DNA of 64,000 nt from Paenibacillus antarcticus. GTDB lineage: Bacteria > Bacillota > Bacilli > Paenibacillales > Paenibacillaceae. Made by a program: the position numbers and the translations under genes. The stretch is from contig NZ_LVJI01000002.1 in the NCBI RefSeq assembly GCF_001637225.1, positions 186,001 to 250,000 on the forward strand, written 5' to 3'. Position 1 is the stretch's first letter; every line of letters starts with the position of its first letter. This document shows positions 9,152 to 17,521 of this stretch, piece after piece. Below the pieces are notes generated by a model that saw nothing but the letters and a program-made list of their open reading frames with translations, had not been told where the DNA came from and did no database searches.

Positions 9152-12043
9152 ATGACTAGCGTAGCTCTTAACTATGAGAATACCGTTCTATCACCAGTTG
9201 ACGGTTCACTCGTAAAATATTCCCCTCAGTTGTTAATTAATAATCCGCTGAAGAATGAAAATATATTGTCTTCAGTAATAGAAGAATTGACACATTGTCA
9301 GTCATTCATGTTTATTGTAGCTTTTGTAACAGAAAGTGGTCTTGCAACACTCAAATCTTATTTACTTGATTTAAAGGGAAGAGGAATTAGAGGAAGGTTA
9401 TTAACCTCAACATATTTATATTTTAATAACCCTAAAGTATTTCGAGAACTTTTGAAAATAGAAAATATGGATGTTCGTCTTACGGATCTAAAAGGATTTC
9501 ATTCGAAGGGCTATATTTTTAATAAGGATGCCGATCATGCATTAATTATTGGCAGTGCTAATTTAACAGTGCAAGCTTTGAAGATCAATTATGAATGGAA
9601 CGTCAAACTTAAGTTGAATCCGCAGGATGAGTTCCTACTTCAGATTCGTAGTCAGTTTGAAGAAGTATGGAATGGTGCAAATATTCTAACGGAAGAATGG
9701 ATATTGAATTACGAGAAGATTTTTGTGGAATTTACAGCTAGAAACATAATGAATGAAGAATTAACAAATATAGTCGAGAATAATAACCAAGTTATACTTG
9801 ATACGATTGAACCGAATAAAATGCAATTATCTGCACTAGAAAATATAAAAGCAGTACGTCTTGCGAGTCACAAGAGGGCATTAGTGATTTCAGCAACAGG
9901 AACAGGGAAAACATATCTGTCAGCGTTCGATGTTAGAAGTTTCAATCCTAAACGTTTGTTATTTATCGCGCATCGTGAACAAATATTACTAAAGGCCAAA
10001 TCAGACTATATGAATGTAGTAGGCGGCATAGATCAAGATTATGGAATGCTATCAAGTACAGGGAAGAACATACAAGCAAAGTATTTGTTCGCAACGATTC
10101 AGACGATATCGAAATCAGATGTTCTGAGTCAATTTGATCCTAAAGCGTTTGACTATATTTTAATCGATGAAGTACATAAAGCAGGTGCGAGTTCATATCG
10201 CAAAGTCATTGAATATTTCAACCCTCAATTTATGCTCGGAATGACAGCAACGCCAGAGAGGTCGGATGATTTCAATATCTATCAGTTGTTTGATTATAAT
10301 GTAGCTTATGAAATTCGATTGCAAGCTGCTCTTGAAGAAGATATGCTCTGTCCTTTCCATTATTTCGGTGTGACTGATCTTGAAATGAATGGAGAGACAA
10401 TTGATGATTCTTCTATATTATCGAAGCTTGTAAACGATGAACGCGTAGTTCATCTAATCGGTAAAATTGAGTATTATGGTTTTTCTGGTGTTAAGGTAAA
10501 GGGATTGATATTTTGCAGCCGGAAGGATGAGGCAATAAAATTATCGGCCATGTTCAATGAAAAAGGATATCGGACGATTGCATTAACTGGTGATGACGCA
10601 ATAGAGATTCGAGAAAAGCAAATACGAGCTCTTGAGAAAGGGGCACTCGACTACATCATAACAGTAGATATCTTTAATGAGGGAATTGATATTCCAAGTG
10701 TTAACCAAGTTGTTATGTTAAGACAAACCCAATCTAGCATTATTTTTATTCAACAACTTGGGCGCGGACTTCGTAAACATGCTGATAAAGAGTTTGTAAC
10801 TATTATTGATTTCATTGGGAATTATAAGAATAATTATTTAATCCCAATTGCATTATCTGGTGATAAATCTATGAATAAAGATAATATACGAAGAATAATG
10901 AAGGATTCAAGCTATATTAATGGCGTATCAACCATTAATTTTGAGGAAATTGCAAAAGAACAAATTTATAAATCGATTACTAATAACAATTTAACTGAAT
11001 TAAGGAAATTGAAAGAAGCTTTCCATGAATTGAAGAATAGGATCGGTCACAGGCCAACATTGCATGATTTCATTACTAATGAATCTATTGATCCTATTGT
11101 TATTGTGAATAGTGTGAAGCCTCATAAGAATTACTATCAATTCTTAATCACGATTAATGAAGATATTCCAGAATTAACTTCATATGAACAACAGGTTCTA
11201 ACTATGCTTTCTTCAGAAATACTCGATGGGAAACGAATACATGAGATTATTTTACTAGAGTTACTATTTCCCAATGGCCAAGTGGCCTATGATGATTATG
11301 TTACGACACTAGAGCAATTGAACTGTCGAACAGATCCCAATACATTGTCATCTGTCATTAGAGTAATGGATTTATCATTTTTTGTTGCAGCACAAAGGAA
11401 GAAGTATGGGGATACACCGATTTGTATTTTAAAAGATGGCGGGTTCTATTTAAACGATGATGTTAGACGGAATTTGGAGACAAATGAAACATTTAAAGAA
11501 ATGTTTCTTGATGTCATATTATGTGCAAAAGAAAAAACAAGAGTCTTTGATAGTAGCACCTCATTGACCTTATACCAAAAATATACCCGGAAAGATGCTT
11601 GTAAGCTTCTCAATTGGGAAAGTGATGAAAGTTCAACGATATATGGTTACAAGACAAAATATAATACTTGTCCAATATTCGTTACATACCATAAGCATGA
11701 TGAGGTAGAATCTAGTATTAATTACGGCGATGAATTTTTATCTCCATCTATATTCAAATGGTATACGAGAAGTAATCGGAAATTACAGTCAGAAGAAGTC
11801 AAACTGATTATTGCAGCTGTAGATAACAATATAGATATTCATATTTTTGTGAAAAAAGATGATGATGAAGGCGGGGATTTTTACTATTTAGGGGAAGCTA
11901 ATCCAGATCTAACATCTGTTAATCAGACATTTATGCAGGGCAAAGACAACAAAGAAGTCCCTGTAGTATGTATGGATATGATTCTAAAAAATCCGGTAGA
12001 GCAGAAGTTGTATGAATATATTAAAATGAATCTCGATTACTAA
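9152..12043 (+). CDS. PLD-like/DEAD helicase with DUF3427 domain
   Basis: A protein of about 963 residues in the order PLD-type nuclease-like domain, SF2 helicase, DUF3427. Counted from the upstream ATG at 9122, the PLD motif is HSK at 127-129 followed by IIGSANLT; Walker A ATGTGKT is near 259-265; the DEVH box is at 349-352; motif VI QQLGRGLR is near 545; DUF3427 fills the last ~330 residues. Such proteins occur in defence islands and are thought to cut or remodel foreign DNA. ATG 9122 has no ribosome site; ATG 9152 follows AAGGTGAGTGG and is preferred, though spacing is loose. A terminator follows at 12053. Base composition is AT-rich compared with the flanks. Confidence 0.88.
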   Translation: MTSVALNYENTVLSPVDGSLVKYSPQLLINNPLKNENILSSVIEELTHCQSFMFIVAFVTESGLATLKSYLLDLKGRGIRGRLLTSTYLYFNNPKVFRELLKIENMDVRLTDLKGFHSKGYIFNKDADHALIIGSANLTVQALKINYEWNVKLKLNPQDEFLLQIRSQFEEVWNGANILTEEWILNYEKIFVEFTARNIMNEELTNIVENNNQVILDTIEPNKMQLSALENIKAVRLASHKRALVISATGTGKTYLSAFDVRSFNPKRLLFIAHREQILLKAKSDYMNVVGGIDQDYGMLSSTGKNIQAKYLFATIQTISKSDVLSQFDPKAFDYILIDEVHKAGASSYRKVIEYFNPQFMLGMTATPERSDDFNIYQLFDYNVAYEIRLQAALEEDMLCPFHYFGVTDLEMNGETIDDSSILSKLVNDERVVHLIGKIEYYGFSGVKVKGLIFCSRKDEAIKLSAMFNEKGYRTIALTGDDAIEIREKQIRALEKGALDYIITVDIFNEGIDIPSVNQVVMLRQTQSSIIFIQQLGRGLRKHADKEFVTIIDFIGNYKNNYLIPIALSGDKSMNKDNIRRIMKDSSYINGVSTINFEEIAKEQIYKSITNNNLTELRKLKEAFHELKNRIGHRPTLHDFITNESIDPIVIVNSVKPHKNYYQFLITINEDIPELTSYEQQVLTMLSSEILDGKRIHEIILLELLFPNGQVAYDDYVTTLEQLNCRTDPNTLSSVIRVMDLSFFVAAQRKKYGDTPICILKDGGFYLNDDVRRNLETNETFKEMFLDVILCAKEKTRVFDSSTSLTLYQKYTRKDACKLLNWESDESSTIYGYKTKYNTCPIFVTYHKHDEVESSINYGDEFLSPSIFKWYTRSNRKLQSEEVKLIIAAVDNNIDIHIFVKKDDDEGGDFYYLGEANPDLTSVNQTFMQGKDNKEVPVVCMDMILKNPVEQKLYEYIKMNLDY

Positions 12044-12052
12044 GAGTTAAGT

Positions 12053-12087
12053 GATGATTCCTGTATTCGTCAGGAGTCATCTTTTTT
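12053..12087 (+). terminator. Terminator of the helicase gene
   Basis: GATGATTCCTG pairs with CAGGAGTCATC (one mismatch) and six T follow. Confidence 0.8.
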
Positions 12088-12114
12088 AATATCTATTGAT
12101 AACGATCAGTATTG

Positions 12115-13563
12115 TAATAATCGATGTAGAGCATGCCCTTTATATGGCTAAGGTATTTAATGAAGCGGGAATTCCAGCGGTGGCGTTGCATGGGAATTCT
12201 AGTAACGAGGAACGAAGTACAGTTAAGAGTAGACTCATTAGCGGTGAGATCTCTATGATCTTTGTCGTGGATCTCTACAACGAGGGCGTGGATATTCCAG
12301 CCGTCAATACGATTCTGTTCCTGCGTCCAACGGAGAGTTTAACCGTATTCTTGCAGCAGTTAGGTCGTGGACTACGATTGGCTAAGGGCAAAGAGTGCCT
12401 TACGGTGCTAGATTTTATTGGACAAGCGCATAAGGAATACAATTTCCAAGATAAATTCAGAGCGTTAATGGGCAAGACGAAACACTCGATTCAGCATTAT
12501 GTAGAGAATGGATTCTCTTCGCTGCCTAGAGGAACCTTCATTCAACTTAGAGAAACAAGCCAAGGATTATATATTACGAAACTTGAAGCAAACCAAGAAC
12601 AATCGTAATAATCTGATTAGCAAAATAAAGTATTTTCAAGAGGACACAGGTCTTGAAGTGACATTGGCGAACTTCGTTCGTTACCATGGTATGTCTTTGT
12701 TTGACTTCTATGGCGGGCGGGGTGGCAACCGATTCTTTAGAGGATTAATGGTAGAAGCAGAGATACTAGAACCATTCCAATGGGATCATCCCGAACACGT
12801 GAAGCGCATTCCGGCACTGCTGAACTTGAATTCTCGCAGATGGCTGAAGTTCTTAATCGACTATTTGGAAAATAGTACGCAGCCACATGACGATGACGAG
12901 CACCGGATGTTAGTCATGTTCTACTATACATTTTATCGGGCAGAGCCTGTAAAGCTTGGATTTAAAGATATAGAAGAAGGCATTCAGGCAATTCTAACCT
13001 GCCCTCAATTTAAGGATGAGATTGTGGATATCCTAAAATATAACGAGGAACATCTTGATTTTGTAGATAAGAAACATGAATTCCCCTTCACTTGTCCACT
13101 AGATATCCACTGTATGTACAGCATGGATCAGATATTAGCGGCATTTGGCTATTGGAATGGGGATAAAGCACCAACCTTCCGCGAAGGCGTGAAATATTTC
13201 GAGAGTGAACAGATAGATATATTCTTCATTACACTAAATAAATCTGATAAAGATTTCTCACCATCAACACTCTATGAAGACTATGCGATAAATGAAAGGT
13301 TGTTCCACTGGCAGACACAAAGTAGTGTATCGGAGAACACCAAGACCGCGCAGCGGTATATCCAACACCGGAGCACGGGTAACCGCATTGCGTTGTTTGT
13401 TCGGGAATACAAAGAGAGTGAAAAGTTCACCTCTCCATTTGTCTTCTTAGGGGAAGCAGATTACGTGAGTCATGAGGGGAATAAGCCAATGAGTATTGTG
13501 TGGAGATTGAGGGAGGAGTTGCCTCCGCAGATGGTATGGGTGGCTAATAAGTGTATAGTGTAA
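12115..13563 (+). pseudogene. Truncated, frameshifted second DUF3427 helicase
   Basis: Sequence coherent with the helicase family begins at about VEHALYMAKVFNEAG (helicase motif IV region) and reads through VDLYNEGVDIPAVNT and LQQLGRGLRL (motifs V and VI) up to about 12550. There the frame shifts by one base: FIQL in the first frame joins LEKQAKDYIL in the next, which runs on as an intact DUF3427 C-terminus to TAA at 13563. The N-terminal PLD and motor half is missing. It differs clearly from the intact helicase just upstream and is likely the 3' remnant of the gene whose PLD fragment lies at 8351-8467. A second in-frame ATG at 12508 may still give a short product, but no ribosome site is evident. 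Confidence 0.85.
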
Positions 13564-13614
13564 GGAATGGATTATAAAACAACCATAGCATATGGACAAC
13601 AATTAATAGTATTC

Positions 13615-13683
13615 GAAATGTTTCCGCATACGGTGAATGTCAAGTGTTGTTCACAACTAGTTTGGAAAGGAAAGAATGAGTGA
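13615..13683 (+). pseudogene. Small gene relic, copy 1 (PHTV..K.CS.LVWKG)
   Basis: One frame reads FEMFPHTVNVKCCSQLVWKG and then KNE before TGA 13681-13683. The same peptide pattern returns at 16204-16280. A Cys-Ser followed by L(V/I)WK recalls the active-site region of permuted papain-like (YiiX/YebB) or NlpC/P60 hydrolases, but that is only a suggestion. Only the 3' end is left. The remaining part of 13564-13872 holds no gene I can support; a good ribosome site (GGAGG) precedes an 8-residue frame at 13808-13834. Confidence 0.4.
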
Positions 13684-13702
13684 GAAGTTAATGTGGGAAT
13701 GC

Positions 13703-13729
13703 CCTCTCTCTAATGAGAGGTTTGTTTTG
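13703..13729 (+). terminator. Possible terminator after relic copy 1
   Basis: CCTCTC pairs with GAGAGG around six bases and a T-rich stretch (TTTGTTTTG) follows. The stem is short. Confidence 0.4.
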
Positions 13730-13893
13730 AAGGCGGAATTTAGTGATTGCGATATGAGGGGAGTCAGATTAATGACTAATTGAACGTACGATGGAGGTAG
13801 TATACATATGCCTAGTAAATATTCCGACATATAGTATGATATCTTTAGCTTTGGTATGAGCTTTTTAATCGAATGAGTAGGAGTGTTGTTAAA

Positions 13894-15264
13894 GTGAACG
13901 AGGAAGAAAAATATGAAAAAATTTTAAATCCCAAGATTACAGATTTTAAATTCGACAAAAAGGCAGGTAAATTAGTCAATCCTTACAATATGGATAATGG
14001 TAAGAGGTCGTCAATGTACTTATATAGTCTTGTCATTGGACACTTATGGATAATTGAATTAATTTCTCAAAATGGTTATGGGGAATATTTGAATGAGATC
14101 ATTTCATATGCTGAAAATAATAGTACCAATTTAGTTGAATGGATGCTCACTGAGACGCAGGCTGAAGAAATATCTGATATTCTGAAAAGTTATGGATTGA
14201 ATTTTGAAAAGAAAATTGTAAAGGGATTAAATGTAAACAATTACAAGTCGGAGTTTGAAGGGTTGAAAACGAAAGACCATCCATATAACGTATTAAGTCG
14301 ATACTTTCATCTAATTAAGATGGGGCATTCAAAGCAAATCAAAAATTTTTTTGAAGAGGAATTAGGATTCGAAGAAAATTTATCCGAACATTGCTCTATT
14401 ATTAATGCTATATACTTAGGATTAACTATGACAGACTACGAACAAACGTTAATATACAGCATGTCTGATAACATTATAGAAATATTGACTGAAGAGTCAC
14501 TATGTTCAGTGGAATATCAAGAATTAAGGTACTATCCTAAGAATGTGGGAGTAATACCTTATATCTCAGCTATTACTGAGCACGTATCAAAATATTGGGA
14601 AAATTATAGTGATAATGAACAAATTCTTTTAAGCAAACTTATATATAGTCTAAGAATATTGAGTGAATTGAACATTTCATTAATTGGTTTAAATGGGATT
14701 TTATCTTCAATGAGCACCAGAGTTCTTTTTGATAATTACTGGCAATCTAAGTATCTTATCGAAAATAACGAAGTGGAAAAATACAAAGACTATGCGTTGG
14801 ATAGGTTAAGATTGCACATTCTTAAACGTACTGGACGGGAAGATATAAAAGATATAGATATTTTAAGGGTTGCAAGTGAAAACAATTTGATAGCACCTAT
14901 CCCTATAAATGGTGATTATTTCACAAAGTCTGTAAGAGAAATTTGTATTCAACTCGGGTTAAAAAATGAATATGATAAATTCTATGAATACAATAGTGAG
15001 TTTATACATGCTTCTCTCACTGCTGTACTTTCTGGATTAATGACAGAATGCTCAAATCCAGAACACAATTTTCATTTGACAATTAATCCAAGTGCTTCCC
15101 GCTATATTGATTCAATGCCCCATATTGTTGATATTATAAATATGCATATAGAATTAATTAACGGTTATATTGGAAAAGATGTATTTGAAAAGTTTGATTT
15201 GGAAGAACTATACTTCCAGAATAGAACTGATTTTTTACAATACATGAAAAAAAACAACGAATAA
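13894..15264 (+). CDS. Uncharacterised helical protein with DUF5677-like motif
   Basis: A protein of about 456 residues, AT-rich in coding sequence and not assignable to a family with certainty. It appears mostly helical and cytoplasmic, with no signal peptide or clear membrane segment. Near residues ~365-385 the motif YEYNSEFIHASLTAV resembles the Y-x3-S-x2-(V/I)H pattern of DUF5677 proteins, found near restriction and toxin genes. An ATG exists at 13873 without a ribosome site; AGGAG at 13879-13883 points to GTG 13894. It stands alone between gene relics in the defence island. A terminator-like hairpin follows at 15301. A similar Y...F....H pattern occurs in the 230-residue protein of the ParA-like cassette nearby. 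Confidence 0.7.
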   Translation: MNEEEKYEKILNPKITDFKFDKKAGKLVNPYNMDNGKRSSMYLYSLVIGHLWIIELISQNGYGEYLNEIISYAENNSTNLVEWMLTETQAEEISDILKSYGLNFEKKIVKGLNVNNYKSEFEGLKTKDHPYNVLSRYFHLIKMGHSKQIKNFFEEELGFEENLSEHCSIINAIYLGLTMTDYEQTLIYSMSDNIIEILTEESLCSVEYQELRYYPKNVGVIPYISAITEHVSKYWENYSDNEQILLSKLIYSLRILSELNISLIGLNGILSSMSTRVLFDNYWQSKYLIENNEVEKYKDYALDRLRLHILKRTGREDIKDIDILRVASENNLIAPIPINGDYFTKSVREICIQLGLKNEYDKFYEYNSEFIHASLTAVLSGLMTECSNPEHNFHLTINPSASRYIDSMPHIVDIINMHIELINGYIGKDVFEKFDLEELYFQNRTDFLQYMKKNNE

Positions 15265-15300
15265 TTTGAATAAACTGGGGAATTATCCGTGTTGTATTTG

Positions 15301-15327
15301 CCTTCTCTTTACCGAGAGGGTGTTTTT
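15301..15327 (+). terminator. Probable terminator after the DUF5677-like gene
   Basis: CCTTCTC and GAGAGGG pair around a short loop with one mismatch, followed by TGTTTTTGTC. Between here and 15544 I see no gene. Confidence 0.5.
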
Positions 15328-15543
15328 GTCTTCATAAGGGAGCAGGAGAAGGATACTATAGGAGAAATGAGGGAGGGAAGCGTTTATATCCGTAAGACTC
15401 TTAGTGTCTGTGATATTGGGCGATACACATCTACTCGGCTGTTAAGGAGAGAGAGGTAGTTCCTTTGATCAGCAAATAGTAATACCTAATAAACATCAAG
15501 TTTTGATTAGTCGAGAGCAATTTTAGAGATTATAAACCTGGCT

Positions 15544-15926
15544 ATGGTCTTGATTTGGCTGTTGAATGTTTTAGATATGTTAATAGTCAAAAAAAACATG
15601 GCTGAAACATTGGGAGAACACTTCGTTGCTCAAGTAAAAGCCATACATTCAACAGAAATTACGAACATAAAAGTGTATGCTCGACATAATATTGAGAAGA
15701 CGGAATTAAGAATCGAAGAAGAAATGCTTGAGATTGAAGTGATCAAGTTCCCGAGATGCCTTAATATCGAATCCTGTTTATATTACGCAACCCAGACAGC
15801 TGCAATATTGATGAGCTGCTTGATGTAGTTGGAAAGTGCAAACTGGAAAATATAGAATCTGAGTTAGAGGCTTTGCAAATCTGGGGGAGGAAGGAGGGCA
15901 ATCAAAGCCCTTCTCAGAGCACTTAA
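15544..15926 (+). pseudogene. Frameshifted remnant of an unknown protein
   Basis: One frame from about 15600 reads MAETLGEHFVAQVKAIHSTE and then a charged stretch ending near EVIKFPR. From about 15790 a different frame carries on plausibly as NIDELLDVVGKCKLENIESE and further to TAA 15924-15926. Sense-looking sequence in two successive frames suggests a single gene broken by a frameshift and eroded. No ribosome site or family is recognisable. Downstream, 15927-16203 contains only scattered short frames. Confidence 0.45.
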
Positions 15927-16203
15927 AACTGCAGAGAAGACTAATAGATAGATTTAATTCAGAAAATAGATGTGGCAGATGTGAAGTAAGAAAAATCGAG
16001 AGAACAGTGCGTCTTTTTGTCAATTCTACTTTATTGGGATTAATATTAAAAAATGAAGAATTCCAACTATCGTTGTTATTAATATTGGCGTTAAATTGGT
16101 GTTACAAAGAATCACCAATCATCCTAAACCACCCAAACAAAATGGGAAATAAATACAATTAAATCAGTAAGACCAAGGCTTCAGCCCACTTTAACAGATT
16201 ATA

Positions 16204-16280
16204 TGGGAAGGTCTGATTAACCCTCATACGGTACATGCAAAGTACTGTTCACTGTTAATTTGGAAAGGAAACGGTATATA
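16204..16280 (+). pseudogene. Small gene relic, copy 2 (PHTV..K.CS.LIWKG)
   Basis: The frame reads WEGLINPHTVHAKYCSLLIW and then KGN, matching the pattern at 13615-13683, and the DNA also aligns (TTTGGAAAGGAAA near the end). As in copy 1, only a 3' piece remains and a hairpin follows. Confidence 0.4.
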
Positions 16281-16317
16281 AAGAGAAGCGGGCTATTGTC
16301 CCACTTCTCTTTATATA
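16275..16317. terminator. Long inverted repeat, likely bidirectional terminator
   Basis: TATATAAAGAGAAG and CTTCTCTTTATATA flank GGG...CCC with a 7-base loop. The stem is about 17 bp with one mismatch. It lies downstream of the minus-strand cassette (ends 16450) and of relic copy 2. 16318-16449 holds nothing else recognisable. Confidence 0.65.
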
Positions 16318-16449
16318 ATTAATGGGTAAAGGATGGCTATGGTCAGCCGCCCTGACATTGAGCAAATAACAATGTTTTTGTAAGTTTTGTACTTCCTATT
16401 ACTTCTACACATTAGAAGCTTAGTTAATAATAAATACTATTAAGTAATA

Positions 16450-17142
16450 TTATTTGAAGAATGGAAGTTTTTCATATTCCTCATCCCCCAATATAGAATG
16501 AAGTCTAGATAGTTGTGGAGTATCAAAAGAACTACTTTTAAGATTATAAATATCCAGAAACATAAATATTAGATTGATCTTGATTTTTTCTATGGAAGTT
16601 ATTTTTGTTTCTAAATTTTTAGATATAAGAGTTTTACTCATCATTTCATTTAGATACAATATAGTAGTTTGTTCACTAGAAATCCTATGAATATTTTTTG
16701 AGAAAGCACCAAAATAGCTATATAGATCTGATAGTTCAACTTTATATTTGTGGTTTAAATAAGTTGCATCTAATAATTTATTAAGTGTGGAAAAGCTTGT
16801 TTCTTTGATTTCTTCGTAAGTCATTTCAGGTTTAAATTTGTTTATAAGTATTCTTAATAAATTTTCAACATTAGCTCTCATAATCGAATAGAATTGAAAA
16901 TCATCATTGGTTGGTAAAATATAAAGTGTCTTTAGATAGATTAACTTTTGGTCAGCTAGTAATTGAGTACATATAGGATTTGAATTTCTTATACTTGAAA
17001 ATATTTCGGAAATAATAAGTGAGTCGTGAATATTTGTGAAAAGTTTTTTTACAAGTCCTTCTTGAGATTTTAAAAATGCACTTTGAGGATAGTTTTCATG
17101 AATAAATGATAAATAATACTGAAATTCTGTTTGTTTATTCAT
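16450..17142 (-). CDS. Uncharacterised helical protein, third gene of ParA-like cassette
   Basis: A 230-residue, strongly AT-rich coding region with no family I can name. It is predicted mostly helical. Two patches recall the DUF5677/HEPN-like all-helical fold: SIMRANVENLLRILINKF near residue ~90-110 and DLYSYFGAFSKNIHRIS near ~140-160. The R-x4-6-H ribonuclease motif of active HEPN toxins is not seen, so catalysis cannot be claimed. A frame starts at GTG 17151, but GAGGTG ahead of ATG 17142 favours the latter. It overlaps the 128-residue gene by eight bases, so the two are almost certainly co-translated. It may be the effector or a partner of the ATPase. Confidence 0.75.
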   Translation of the reverse strand: MNKQTEFQYYLSFIHENYPQSAFLKSQEGLVKKLFTNIHDSLIISEIFSSIRNSNPICTQLLADQKLIYLKTLYILPTNDDFQFYSIMRANVENLLRILINKFKPEMTYEEIKETSFSTLNKLLDATYLNHKYKVELSDLYSYFGAFSKNIHRISSEQTTILYLNEMMSKTLISKNLETKITSIEKIKINLIFMFLDIYNLKSSSFDTPQLSRLHSILGDEEYEKLPFFK

Positions 17143-17521
17143 TATCTGCACCTCGTTTAAATTGTTCCATTAATGAATCAATATAGTTCTTTGATTTTTT
17201 GTCTTTTGTTTTAGTATCCGATTCAATATTGTTGAAAAGTAAATGTTGAAGATTACGCATAATCAAAAGTAATTCATTTTTTTCTGCCTTGTTAATATCT
17301 CTCAATATTCTAGCAAGTAGTAATGTACGACTTTTAAATAAATATTCACCATATTGATAGTTGATTTCGTCAATAAAAGAAAGAATATCGCTGTTTTTAT
17401 TAAAATACTCTTTACTTAGAAAGACATCAGTGACAATCGAATAAAGCTCTAAACGCAACAATTCTGTATTTGTATTGCCATCTAGCTTACTTAAATTTGA
17501 TTTAATGTATTTTGAGGACAT
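17135..17521 (-). CDS. Uncharacterised small protein, second gene of ParA-like cassette
   Basis: A 128-residue charged, helical protein with many Leu/Ile and Lys/Glu and no signal peptide or known motif. The start ATG 17521 follows AAAGGATAA at a distance of about ten bases. It overlaps the end of the ParA-like gene by 31 bases and the next gene by 8, indicating one operon with fixed stoichiometry. By position it is analogous to the adaptor (ParB-like) slot after ParA, but it has no helix-turn-helix that I can see. Role unknown. Confidence 0.75.
   Translation of the reverse strand: MSSKYIKSNLSKLDGNTNTELLRLELYSIVTDVFLSKEYFNKNSDILSFIDEINYQYGEYLFKSRTLLLARILRDINKAEKNELLLIMRNLQHLLFNNIESDTKTKDKKSKNYIDSLMEQFKRGADNE

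Noticed and set aside
13894..15264. Classification as an active HEPN ribonuclease.
   Set aside because: No R-x4-6-H motif is visible; only a DUF5677-like Y-S-H pattern.
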